Positions 27,499 to 38,986 of a stretch of 41,349 bases of DNA are shown here, piece by piece (position 1 is the stretch's first letter; each line of letters starts with the position of its first letter). This DNA comes from Arachnopeziza araneosa (taxonomy: Eukaryota > Ascomycota > Leotiomycetes > Helotiales > Arachnopezizaceae), in NCBI GenBank assembly GCA_003988855.1, contig QYAI01000206.1:1-41349 (forward strand). Reading direction: 5' to 3'. Below the pieces are notes generated by a model. The model was given only the letters and a program-made list of their open reading frames with translations, was not told the origin of the DNA and did not search any database. The position numbers were made by a program, and so were the translations under genes.

Positions 27499-29915
27499 AT
27501 GTCAGACAAGGCAAGCTCTCTCGCATATCAGAGGAGTATTGCATCGTCTAGCAACAGTATCGTGAGTCTCAGAGCGGATGACACCAGAAGTCAAAAGCTT
27601 GGATATTAACAAGAAATAGTCCGACATGAGTGTTGATGCCGATTACACTCCAGATTTTAGTCAGGGTATGCGAGCAGAGGTACAACAACTCTACCGATCA
27701 GATGATCGATCACCTTGGAATGAGTCTGTACCAGACAAGACTGCCACCAATGTTGAGGCTGGCTCCTATGCTCAAGAATGCGCTCTCATTATTCGCCGCG
27801 AACCCCACCCTATCACAAATCAAATTGCTTTATATTCAATTACTGTTCAAAGCCCCTTGATCAAGAAAGTGCTTGACGGCATTTTCAAAGGCTTTGAAGG
27901 GCTCAACACTCAGTTGAAACAACTGACCTTCAATGCGCCTTTCCATCCATTCTATCATCGGTGGCATCTTTTGAAGAAATTTCGTGATGAGGAGCAAGAC
28001 CAAGAAACCAAAAATCACCTCGACCTCTTGTATCCCATCTTAAGCGAAGAAATCATGCCGCATATTGACGCCATGCAGGACATGACCAAGAACAAAGTGA
28101 TTAGTTTCGACTACTTGTGGACTATTTTCACTCCTGGTATGGAAGTGTATACCAACTTTGATGGCCAAGATCGCTTAATGGAACTAACGGGTAGCCGATA
28201 TGGAGCCAATATGAGCGGAGAATATTTTGGTATAGAATATCGATACATTGATTGCGATGGATCTAGCTTTGGCTACGTCTCAAGTTCAATAGACATTGCC
28301 AAATTTGAAGGCGTAAGAAAAATCGTTGATCTCGACGCCTTTCCTGGTCATCTCCATCTTGACATCGAGAAACTTGTCGATCGACTGCATGTCCGCGGGG
28401 AGATGCTCGAACGACTCAATGGATTTTGTCATATGTCTTACTCAGGATTTTACACAGCTAGGTCTTCTCGACAGGTTCGGAAACGCCATGTATGTAATAT
28501 TTATCTATTCTTAATGACTATAACATGCTGACTCGGGCTTCTAACAAGGTGGAAGGTAGCCGTATCATTATCGACCCGCAGACTTTCAATATTTACGGAT
28601 CGCCTGGGCCGGGTCTTGAGTCAACGGACTCTAGTGCAAACATGGCTTCGGTTGATGACGAGTCACTTTCTGGAATTGACAACGTGATATACAGAGCGAC
28701 TAGTCAAGCTTTTCAAAAATATAAGAACTCTCTGAGAAAACACGAAAAACATAAAAAAGACGTCTTATCCAATGACTGTAAGACTCCTGAATATCTAAGA
28801 TAGCCAACATGGATGATGTTAAAATCAGTAGCAGCCAAGTCTCTGAGTCCCAAGCAACGTCTGCTCTGTACTCCAGTCATACGTGGCTATTGCTTGGCTT
28901 TCAAAACATGGGGTAAGAAACCAATAATATCAGATATTAACCTCTTCCTAAGATAATGACTCGTTCTTAGCTGAATTTTATGTCGAAAATGTTTCTCCAA
29001 TACGCTGGAGCGAGAATGCATTTCCTAGACTTGTTCTTCCTCATGGCTATAAAGATATCATCCGTGCTTTCGTTCAAGAGCAATTATCTCGTGATGACAA
29101 ATTCGATGATATTGTTTACGGAAAAGGTCAGAAGAATTGTCTTGTTCATCAATGACAGGTAAAATACTGATGACACAACATAGGTCTCGGTTTTATTATG
29201 CTACTGAGCGGAGAGCCTGGCGTTGGGAAAACCCTCACAGCAGAATGTGGTACGATTACCCCACCTCATGATCAACTCATCGTGTCTTACCAAAACAATT
29301 CTAGTTGCCGAAGAAATGCATCAGCCACTCTACGTGATAAGTGCAAGCGAACTAGGAGAGACGGCTGCTGAGGTCGAAGAATCGCTTGAACAAGTTCTAG
29401 AGCTGACCAGCAAGTGGAATGCCATTTTGTTGCTCGACGAGTGCGATATGTTCCTCGAGGCCCGTTCCACCGCCGATCTCCGTCGCAATCGTCTCGTATC
29501 CGGTGAGTTGAACCACAAATGACGAAATGTCACTTCTCAGCAAAAGCTAATCCGTCCACGTCGTTCAGTTTTCTTAAGACAGCTCGAATATTACAAAGGC
29601 GTCATGTTTCTTACCAGCAACCGAATTAGCGATTTCGACGCTGCTTTTGAATCGCGAATTCATCTAACCATCCATTATCCACCTCTTGATATCCCGAGTA
29701 GGCTCCATATATGGAAGATTTTTGTTCAGATGGGAGATTTAGAGAGTCGACTAAGCGATGAAGACCTCGAAAATCTGGCAACGATCGAAGTTAATGGAAG
29801 ACAAATAAAGAACATCATCAAGACGGCTCGCTTGTTGTCAAAACAACAAAAAGCTCCATTAGCGATGGAACATATTGAGATGGTGCTGAAAGTCAAGAAA
29901 GGATCGTTCATTTGA
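27499..29915 (+). CDS. AAA ATPase with N-terminal DUF7025-type domain
   Basis: Eight exons: 27499-27561, 27620-28489, 28549-28777, 28832-28912, 28971-29126, 29184-29249, 29305-29502, 29569-29915, giving 669 residues. All introns are GT-AG, 54-66 bp. The N-terminal half matches the domain that precedes the ATPase in a large fungal family (FDYLWTIFTPGMEVY, GYVSSSIDIAKFEG, and VEGSRIIIDPQTF after an intron). The AAA domain has Walker A GEPGVGKT, Walker B AILLLDECD, a sensor-1-like MFLTSNR and the arginine-finger region FESRIH. The third intron (28778-28831) contains an in-frame TAG and is required for an open frame. Families of this type are common and of unknown substrate; a membrane or mitochondrial role is not evident here. 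Confidence 0.88.
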
Positions 29916-30080
29916 TATTGTGCACAGATACTCTATATGCTGTCTATATCTGCATCACAATATAACATAGAATCCTTTCACGAGAAAATTTGATAAACAT
30001 TATGAGAACACCATATTATTGCTCTCATATATAATGGCGAGAATATTCCTATTCGATTCCTATGTACAGAGTAAAGCCGC

Positions 30081-30853
30081 CTATCCTACAAATGTACAAG
30101 TCACACTTGTCGAGTTAGGAGTCGAACACGTGGTACGGATCTCGTTATCCTGCTCAATTCCGTAAATTTCGGAGCCAATATTTCCAACCAACGGTTGCCC
30201 TCCAATCACGGCCTTCGTATCCGTGAAAGTAACTGTGGTAAAATTTACGAAAGGATATTGCTCGACATAAGTCCCAAAGTTTTCCACAACCCATTCAGCG
30301 CTGTTTTGGCAGAGCGTATCCTCGCCTGTAAATGTATGGCTAACCGATTTCCCCGTGGAGAGATTCTGAATCAGGGCAATTCCGGAAGTGGAGCTCGTGG
30401 CCGTGACGGTCATATTGATTTTATCACCGAAATTGACCAAAAATCCAGTAAACGCGGTGTATGGATCTGGACTCCATTCATACCACGCCTCATAGGTAAC
30501 CTTTCCATTCTGCACATAAGACGTAACGCCGTTTGAAGAAGTGCCCAAGAATCGCATGCGACGGTACCGTCTATTCCCACCCAAGACGTTGAGGAATATT
30601 GGGTTGATGCGCTGCCACCTTTAGGCATCACAGCTGCTCCAGCGATATACTGCGCAGAAACAGATGTCACATCTGTGCCATTTAGAACACCCCCAGCCCA
30701 ATTGCTATCGTAGAAGACTTGAGAACTTCTCGTGTTCATTGAGATGTCCAATGATTGAAGACGTCTGGAAACTCGATTGTTGGAGCGTAGTTGTGGCAGT
30801 GCAACGACGTGGTAGCTACCCAGAAGGGCTAACAATGCTAATAAGAGATGCAT
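30081..30853 (-). pseudogene. Peptidase G1 (eqolisin, glutamic peptidase), single-base frameshift
   Basis: The ATG at 30853 starts a signal peptide (MHLLLALLALLGSYHVVA) and a basic propeptide. Then come the family blocks FYDSNWAGGVL, SWVGIDG and ALLQT with the catalytic Gln, YEAWYEWSPDPYTAFTG, and CQNSAEWVVENF with the catalytic Glu. Family members continue Q-T-G after the Gln, but here the frame is lost by one base at about 30531 and the rest is read in another frame to the stop at 30081. No GT-AG intron can bridge the point. Eqolisins are secreted acid proteases. With the frameshift, only a truncated protein lacking the catalytic Glu would be made. A sequencing error is possible because this is the only lesion. 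A TATA-like GATATAAGAG lies about 60 bases upstream of the ATG. Confidence 0.85.
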
Positions 30854-31934
30854 AACAAGCGTTTGTTGAATCTGTAAAGTTTATGATTTATTTAGGCGTG
30901 AGTTCAAGCTCTTATATCCAGAACATAAATAACGACAGAATCAGTTGATGCATAGTCTACAGGAGCCACTTCAGGTCATTACATACTACAATGAAATGGC
31001 GATTGAAAATTGATTGTAAGTGGACTTCACACCCAGAATAGAAGGTATTGTCCCATCTTCATCTAGCAATTACTGAGATAAATCCATTTAGGCTGTGACG
31101 AATTAATCAAAGTTTTGCTAGCGTGGCGGCGGTGTCCACATTGAACCTGGAGCAAAAGTTGTGAAACTTTAAGACGACGACAATCGCTACCGAGTATCCC
31201 CGCAAATCTTCCTGCTGCAATATTAAGATGATTGGGATTTCTTCAAGAAGTTGCAGAAAGCGCTCTATCGATTTTCGAATTTAGAAGTAAAGTTTAAAGC
31301 CAAATTTGAGCTAGGGGCGCTTCTTGTACTTCTCTGTTTTTTTCAACTATCACTCTTTTCAGAGCCTCAGCACAAGAGGGGTATCTGAGGAGGTATGTAA
31401 TATTTGGCATATGGATCTTCTTCGTCGCAATACGATTGCCTTTCTAAAACTGACTATAAAAAAATTATGTGTACCGCCTAGATCATTCTTTTCTTTGTCT
31501 TAAATCCTCATATACTAACCAAAGCTCATGTCTAATCTGCAGAGAATTTTGTGAGTTTGCTAGCATAAGATCGTGATCCATCATTTAAGATAGCTTGCTA
31601 TGTTGTTAAATCTGCAGCCGCTAGTACGACTGTCAGTACGACCTCCAAGTTACAACGTCCTCAAGGAGATTGATGTTGTCACCTACTGGCCATAGTACGT
31701 GTGGTACTCCTGCTGTCGAGCGTATAGCATAAACCTTCGATCTACAGTAAATTATTTCTTCCTGGAGGCAAACAATTATGCTTGCATTTGGTGGAAGATT
31801 CAAATTTCTTTTTTAAGTTTAATATCATATTGTTACATGACTCCCCAAGTTTGATTTCTGTCAAAGAAGTCTCCCTCCTGGCTAGAAAAGACATTCGTAG
31901 TATTAGGGAGGTAGCCCAAGACTATCATGTCATC
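30854..31934. other. Intergenic, no gene seen
   Basis: AT-rich DNA between the peptidase and P450 genes. A single GATCTACA (31739-31746) matches the promoter motif at 38.5 kb but can be chance. No open frame with a recognisable domain. Confidence 0.5.
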
Positions 31935-33708
31935 TTATTTTGAGCTTGGAAATAAGGCGACCTTGGTGCCATATCTACTCGCGCAAGTAAGAGTCAATAA
32001 TTCTTGCCAGTCATGGTCATCTCGAGACTCAATGCGTTCAAAGTGCTGCACAATCCTCGCGGTAGTATATGCTGCTTGTATCAACGCAAATTGTTGCCCG
32101 ATACATTTGCGTGGACCTCCTCCAAACGGCAGATATGCCCATCCTGGTCGGAGATCTTCCCATCTTTCAGGCTTGAACTCTTCTGCATCGGAGCCGTAAA
32201 TGTCCTGCCGTCGATGTAGACTGTATATATCGAATGTAATGTTCTGTCCCTTGGCCACGAAGATAGGAGATTGGCCATCGGGACCACCACCCACGGGTAG
32301 GATTGTATCTTTTGTCGCAGTCCTGAGATTACGCGGTATGATAGGATAGAGTCGAAGAGCTGTCAGAAACATTGTTAAGGTTAGCGAATACTTAATGGTG
32401 CAAGAATGGCCGAAGGAATAGGGGGGCTTAACATACTTTCATTCACAGTCCAAGAAACATATTTCAAATTTCTAGTTTCTTCAAATGAAGGTAGCCCCCC
32501 TTTCAAAGTCGATACCTCTGCTCGTAGTTTTGCCCAAACGTCAGGGCGCCGCGCAAGAATATGAAATTGTATACTTAGAAGCCCTGCAGTGGTGTCCCGT
32601 CCAGCAAGTAATATGTTAAGAAGTTGATCAGTAATTTCAGTCTCATCAGCTGTTAATTCAGCAAGCTGAGTCAGGAAGCAGTTTGGAAGCTTTTCGCTCT
32701 CCGTTTTCAATTTTCGTGAGAGTATAGCTCTTTGAGCGATCTCTCTCACATATGCTCGGGATCCAGCCACGGCAAGATTGAAGTTTCGTTTGAACGTAGG
32801 ATATAAATGAATCCAGATGCCCAATCTTCCTCTGGTAATAACACCGTCTTGTGCTTCATGGTAGTCTTTGGAGAATTGATTTGCTGCTGCAGAACGACTA
32901 CCTACGAGGGTCCCCACGGACTTGCCGAACAGAAATTCAGTTGCTGAATCCATTGTCTTCGGACACCAAGAAGCAGGATTAGTATTGGCACATTCATAAG
33001 AATTTTAATTAAAATATGAAGGTAATACTACATACCATGAGGAAGAATAAATCTTGTAAATCCACTGTGGCTCCGTCCCGTGGAATATGATCGAGCAAAT
33101 GACATACATGTCTTTCAAAGATAGCGAGATCAGCAATTTGATTGCGAACAAAACTCGGTCTGAGTTGCGTCCGTGATTTTTCCCATTGCTTCCCGTCAGC
33201 GGCAAAGATCCCATGGCCTAAGAGTGGACGTAACGCAGAAATTCTTCGGTTGCCGATTGAGAAGTCCTTCGCATCTGTCCCAAGAATCGTCATCAGGTTC
33301 TTAGGATCAGTGGTGTGAATGACCCTTCTCCTCAGCACGAATGTTTGAAATGTATATCCGTTCTGCAGGTATCTTTCGTGAAAGTACGATAGAAAGCGGT
33401 GATCACGAGCTGCATTCAATGATTTTCTAACTCGATCCAATCCGAAGAATGGATCTTTGTTGAGTTCTTTAGGTGGTGGCAAGCAACCATGTTTGTTGGC
33501 AAATTTTTGACCTGGCGATGGAGTTAGCCAATTCTCTTTTGGGATAAAATATAAAATGAGAAAATAATAAGTTACTGTGAAATTGACGAGCGACTCTTTT
33601 GGCTGCTAGAAAAAGGAATGCCAAAGCAAGAGCCCAAATTAAAAGTAGTGGAAATATCATGTTGATTAAATTTTTTTCCTGAAAGGCAGTCTTGAGAATT
33701 TGGGCCAT
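31935..33708 (-). CDS. Cytochrome P450, CYP52-like
   Basis: Four exons, 33708-33576, 33511-33036, 32956-32437 and 32359-31935, give 517 residues. The N-terminal anchor is MIFPLLLIWALALAFLFLAA. Conserved elements in order: a C-helix region (GKQWEKSRTQLRPSF), TMDSATEFLFGKSVGTL typical of CYP52-like enzymes, the I-helix LLAGRDTTAGLL, the ExxR in NETLRLYP (joined across the last intron), FKPERW and the heme-binding loop FGGGPRKCIGQQFA with the Cys ligand. CYP52 enzymes hydroxylate alkanes and fatty acids at the omega position in the ER. Here it lies in a run with an acyltransferase and two citrate-pathway-like genes, so oxidation of an alkyl chain in that pathway is a reasonable inference. Confidence 0.95.
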
Positions 33709-33966
33709 GACGGGTACTTAATTTGTGGAAAATACACTATCTGAATTAAGATTTGTGGCCCAGCAAGAGAGATCGACAATCCGCCAATATTATGCTCGGA
33801 ATTAACAATATCAGAGGTCGATTTGGTCCGTTCCGAGGCTATGACGCTCTTACACTCCAGTATACGGCACTAAGGATCGTCAAGGACCGTACGACTTGAA
33901 CTTGAGTCAAATTTCGGAGTTTCTTTCAAGGCTTCTCAATTTATGTCTAGGGAAATTTGCTTTAAT

Positions 33967-34027
33967 GATCAGCAGATAGGCATCAGCTCAAGATCAGCAG
34001 ATAGGCATCAGCTCAAGATCAGCAGAG
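33967..34027. repeat. 25-bp tandem repeat, about 2.4 copies
   Basis: Two exact copies of a 25-bp unit (starts GATCAGCAGATAGGCATCAG, ends CTCAA) at 33967 and 33992, then a partial copy at 34017. Located between the P450 promoter and the 3' end of the acyltransferase gene. Confidence 0.9.
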
Positions 34028-34148
34028 ATCGGGCAAGAACACATAGTGAGAAGCTGTCTTGGATTCGTCAAAGCGAGAGTAATTCTAATCTAGGCAATTA
34101 CTTGAATGAATTTCTACAGAATTCTTACCGCTACCTGTACTTTGTAAT

Positions 34149-35642
34149 TCATTTGAAAATAAAGAGATTACTCATGTCGCTAGACTTATCAAAGCTCTCC
34201 CAGCCAGCCTGGGTGTTGGAAGCTCGTAGCCAGTATCCTGCTCCATCAACGCTTTTCAGGATAAACGCACTTGGCCAAACTCCATCCCGCATATTCCGCA
34301 CTATGGGATTCACAAAGATAACTTTTGCACTTCGCCCCTTCTCACAGGAAGCAACCGAGAAATCCAGAGTAGAGAAGTCAAACCTCGTCCAAGGCGTGAC
34401 CATGAGTATAGGCATATTTCCGCTGCCTCTGATTTTCGGAAGAAGTCGTCGCTCGGCATGATCTTCACAAAATTTGAGATATTCTTTGATTGAAGAGACC
34501 TTAGTATATTTTAAGGTATCCTGGCGCAATTTGCTAGCGAGTGTTGAAATCGATTCGCTTTTAATCTGGTCAATGGATAGTTTCCGTCTCATAAGTCCAA
34601 TACTGTTGTGTAGCCAATAAGTTTTTGCCTGTGGTTTCTGGAGTGCAAATCGATAGTTGAGAGGTCCATAAAAGTCAACCGGCTGACTGCTTTGATGAAC
34701 CGGGGAGTACAATGTCTTCAAGAACCAGGCGTTAATAATGTCATTTTTGCTTGGTTCGTTGGCTTGCGATGACTGATAGTCAGCCTTCAAAGACAATTCC
34801 TGTAAAGCTCTGTTGCGTGCTGAAATCACCCAATCGCCAGGGACATAGATGAACTTCTCCTGAAGAGGTTGTCTCAGGCCGACTAGACGAAGAATTCTGT
34901 TCCACACGACACCTGTCATGACTTTGAGAGTCGGGAAAAGGCCAGTTGTAACATTTTCGCAATGCTCGTCATAATCAATGTATTGCCCTCCAGAGATTTG
35001 ACTATCTTCAATCAGAATTTCAGACATCTTGGTGCCTCGTGCATCTGGTGGAAGCACTAGCGATGAAATCATACGCCCAGATAAAAGGTCGCAAAATGCC
35101 TTGATCACTTCAAACGAGGCAGTCCCATCAGCTAAATGATGACTGATACCGAAACATAACATTGTGGCATCTTTGAGCACCGTCACTCTTATATTGAAAA
35201 CGTTCTTGGGCTTCGCGGGTACGTTGAATATGAAGATCTCGTCCAGTGTTTTAGTATCCGAGAATTCCACAATCTTTGGTTGAAATTCGGCGCTTGCTTC
35301 AGATCCATATACCTGTGTCACACTCTTATCAAGTTTTCGACTGCAAAAATCCACTGTAGAACCAGTGGACAGTGACCACGGTATTTTCTGTCGTCCAATG
35401 TTAGGTCAAATATATCAGAGCTGAAGTACTTTTGAAATTTCATTATCTCAACTTACAGAACGGTCAAGATGCCCACCAAGAGTAGGCCAAACGCTCACTA
35501 GCTCTGTTGCCTTGGACTTCAAAATTTCTTCGTCTAGCAGAGAGTCCAAAATAAGCCCTGTATAGATAAAGGGCCTGTGGGTAAAGGGGTGGATGCTCTT
35601 GCAGCGGTATTCGAGATCTTTCGTGAGCGTAGCGCTTATCAT
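34149..35642 (-). CDS. BAHD/trichothecene-acetyltransferase-like acyltransferase
   Basis: Two exons, 35642-35457 and 35387-34149, intron 69 bp, 474 residues. The intron joins GGHLDRS to KIPWSLSTGS. The acyl-CoA transferase motif HHLADG (HxxxD) is present around the middle of the N-terminal half, after VLKDATMLCFGIS. The usual C-terminal DFGWG motif is replaced by LDFSVASCEKG, a loose match in which Asp-Phe is kept. Family enzymes move an acyl group from CoA to an alcohol or amine in secondary metabolism. The position between the P450 and the PrpD-like gene, same strand, supports a tailoring role; the substrate is unknown. Confidence 0.85.
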
Positions 35643-36689
35643 GGTGTTCTGAACGAGCTGAACTGCATGGATATTCCAGAAGTTCTAGAGGTTGGCTTGC
35701 TGACCGAAAATACTCTATATAACTACGTTATCAATAGAGAGCTCTAATCCTTAGATAATAAACTACAAAATCCTAACTGTCAACAATAAACTTATTACTC
35801 CGCACAACCCCCAAAATTGTAACTTATAAACTTTTTACACCTGCCATATTAGTAAACGACCAAAGTTCATGAGACACTGCCTCTTCCTCTCGGAGATTTT
35901 AATGGCCGAAATTAATAGAGGAGCTTCTTTTGACGCATCACAGGGCGTCTGGAAATTTCGATCGTCCTATGAACGACGATTACCTTTGTAAAAGAACAAG
36001 ATCAGTGATGTGACGGAGCACGAAAGGCTTTTAATGTTAGAAAATTCAAAAAGGAGAGATAGTATAGGAATCCTTTATTTATTCACATTATAGATGCGAT
36101 CGGTACTTATGAGAGTACAGATCGTCCAGCCATGAAATCAGGTCAGGCTAAGACTTCCTCTACAAAAAGCAGGGAGTCATGAATTTCACAAAACTAAGTG
36201 GTTGTTTTTTTCAAGGAAGCAGGAACCGTGCAAATGACATTTGCAGGTAACAAATTAGATTAAATGTAGACCACTATCAATTTTAATTTTACATGGCCCG
36301 AATTCTAGCATCTTAATTTCCCATCTTCAGCTTTTTAATTTCATCACTGCTAGCCTAAGTTGTGAAAGGTTTACTGATACAGAAGGATACTCCGTCTATA
36401 TTGATATAATGAATAGCATTAAGTAGGATGATTAATTTAATCTTTTGAGCGCTGTGCCACGTTACGACGTCAAGGCTGCGCTTCTCAGCAACGTTGAAAA
36501 TGTGTCATAAGCAATTTATCTAGTCAGGCCCCATGTGTAACGGAAGTATCTAGTAGTACGATGCACGCGTTCGAGAATTACAGGCTTCTTCTAACTGTCA
36601 CCACAGGTAGATATGTAAGATTTATGAATTTATTCGTACTTCTATCCCGACACCACATGGAAAGAAAATAAACACAAAATAACTAACGC
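35643..36689. other. Intergenic, no gene seen
   Basis: AT-rich, no open frame with a recognisable domain. It separates the acyltransferase promoter from the 3' end of the PrpD-like gene. No repeat recognised. Confidence 0.5.
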
Positions 36690-38226
36690 TTAAGCCAAGT
36701 TATTTTGCCCGTTGACAAATTGATCGCCGCCAGGGGTTAAAAGATCCACCAAGCAATGAACCGGTAAGTCGTTGTCATAAATCGCATCAATTACTTGACT
36801 GCATTCTTGCTCTGTGAATACAGGATTCATGTTCCGGTAAAATTTGGCCTGAACCTTTTCCAGCGTGTCTTCATGCTTTGGGTGACCGATAGGGTATTCT
36901 ACAACGACCTCATTCAACTTGGTGCCGTCAGTGAGAAAGATAGTGAGGCCACTAGGGGCAGCTTTTCGATACTGGTAATCGTTGGAAAATTGAACGTCTT
37001 CGACGATGGTGATCTTGCTACGGAGTAACTCCACTCGTGGATCAGTCGCCCAGGGACTGGAATTTTGATAATCGTCGGATTCAATCATCGCCTTCTTGAG
37101 AAGGACTACAGAGACCATATATCTCATACAGTGGTCTCGATCAGCGGCATTGAATAAAGGCCCTCGCTTGTCGATAATCCTACAAGCTGCTTCATGTGTT
37201 CTGATATCAATTTTGCTAATGGCCTGCGAGGGATCGAGTCTCTTGTCCATGGTCTCGGAGAGTTTCAATGCCGCCTCAACGGCAGAAAGTCCATGTCCTT
37301 CAGCAGCCATTAACTTGAAAAAAACATCTTCCATTACTTTGGAGCGGAATGGTCGCGGAAGTTGAAGGTGAGCTCCTCCAAAGCTGACATGTAGGAACCC
37401 CCAGTTGGAATCTGTTAGGACAGTGGGAATTCCCGGCTGGCCGGCTTTCGCAAGTAAGCAGAGATGCACTGCTCTCATAGCTGCATCACCTGCTGCCCAA
37501 CCCTTTCGGGGGCCGGCATTGGGACTTTGGCGAAAGATACGAAGAGGATGCCCATCGGCCCATGCGTGAGAGATTGCAGCTGCCGCTTGAGGCTCCGTTA
37601 GGCCCATCAGCCATGAGACAACCGCGGTGGATGCGATCTTGACAAGGATTGTATGATCCAATCCAACTTTGTTGAAGGCATTCTTAATCTGGTAGCATCC
37701 TTGGATCTCATAGGCTTTGATCATAGCAGTGAGTACCGTTTTGATAGTAAAGGGTACATGATGCGGACTTTCAGATGTTCTACTCAACCAATCCGATACT
37801 GCGAGAATGGCGCCTAGGTTGTCTGAAGGAGAAAAGTGTTAGATCTTCAATAACAACTGGTACTGGATGTAACCAACCGGATGGATGACCCCATTCTGCT
37901 CCTGGATAAGCATCATTGAGATCCAAGAACCGAATCAAGGTGGCAAGATCAAAAGCACCTTTTACAGGGTCGAGCTGGTAGTTAGTCCCCGGGAGTTTGA
38001 ATCCACCCGGCGTCACAGCTCCGGGGACATATGGGCCGATCAGAACCCTGCATTCTTTACTATGCTGAAGGGTGTTCACTGCACAACCAAGAGCGTCCAT
38101 CAAGGCGAACCGTGCCCGCTTGATTGCAAGTTCACTGTCAACCTCGTAGTGGTAAACATAATGAACCAGTTGAGTGATCTCTTCGTCATAGCGTAGTTGA
38201 TCGTGAGCCACGGCAGAGGAGGTCAT
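36690..38226 (-). CDS. MmgE/PrpD family, 2-methylcitrate (alkylcitrate) dehydratase-like
   Basis: Two exons, 38226-37878 and 37822-36690, intron 55 bp with a GTTGGT donor, 493 residues. The ATG at 38226 (MTSSAVAHDQL) is preferred over an upstream TTG. Family motifs: FALMDALGCAV, FLDLNDAYPGAEWGHPS joined across the intron to DNLGAILAVSDW, KIASTAVVSWLMGL, HAWADGHPLRIFRQ and KGWAAGDAAMRAV. The enzyme dehydrates 2-methylcitrate to 2-methyl-cis-aconitate in propionate breakdown; cluster-borne homologues act on alkylcitrates. No mitochondrial presequence is obvious, which would fit the second role. It is transcribed divergently from a citrate-synthase-like gene, with 760 bp between starts. Confidence 0.92.
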
Positions 38227-38986
38227 TTTCGGTGGTGCCAAGGTTTCGCAATGGTGAGCTTGGTGAAGACAATATTTTCAATAACAAAAGTTTATGACTT
38301 GTACGAAAATTGCTGCTCGAATCTTCTGGACTGAAGATTGAGAAGGAGGAAAATGCCGCAGACTTACACTCACCCTTTTATGTCTTGAGGTGTGCAACAT
38401 TATTTTTGTGTCTCAAAGTTGTTGCCACCACAATTTTGAAGAGTGTTAAAAAAGTGCCCATTAGATCTACAAGGGATCTACAAAAGCTGTCTGACAGTCT
38501 TTTTTCAAAGATAATCTGCTGCTGATAGCTATCTATCAAGTAAATGACTATATTTGATTTTTTCGTGTCAGGAACACAGTTGATAACTTAGTAGGTACTT
38601 AGTTAGCGGAAGAATAAGGCAATTACTTGATCTACAAGATCGACAATAGCTGTTGGACAGAAATCCTATAAGCTGAATCAATCATTCATAGCTATGGGTT
38701 TAGAGAAGATCTTTCATTTCAACCTTTTTCTATCTCGAGCAAAGTTGATATTGCAATACTCCGCAGATAGCGATTATTAGGATCTACAGCAGATCTACAA
38801 AAGTAGTTGGACATGAAAGATTGAGCTTGTGAAGTCCTACACCATAAATTAATCATCAATAATCGTAGGTCAGAAAACTATAAAGCCTGTTGATGCCAAG
38901 TCCAAGCCAGGTCCAATAAACAGAGAACAGTCCTGCCATCGTGTTCTTATCTTTTTGGTTCTCCACATCTCAGTCAGCGAAACAAA
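38227..38986. promoter_or_regulatory. Divergent promoter between PrpD-like and citrate-synthase-like genes
   Basis: A 760-bp non-coding region shared by the two start codons. It contains three copies of a long motif (see the repeat entry). The arrangement suggests common control of the two genes. Confidence 0.65.
38464..38814. repeat. Three dispersed copies of a ~33-bp motif in the divergent promoter
   Basis: Copies at 38464-38497, 38629-38660 and 38781-38814, about 152-165 bp apart. Each has GATCTACA, a 0-2 base gap, then a second GATCTACA or GATCGACA, then AAAAG or ATAG, and ends in TGACAG, GGACAG or GGACAT. The direct double GATCTACA within each copy looks like a bipartite protein-binding site. 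Whether a transcription factor binds it is unknown. Confidence 0.75.

Noticed and set aside
28801..28803. In-frame TAG in the AAA ATPase gene, suggesting a pseudogene
   Set aside because: It lies inside a 54-bp GTAAGA...TAG intron; splicing joins the family sequence smoothly.
31739..31746. Extra copy of GATCTACA near the P450 gene as a cluster-wide regulatory site
   Set aside because: A single 8-mer in a 41-kb window is expected by chance, and the rest of the long motif is absent.
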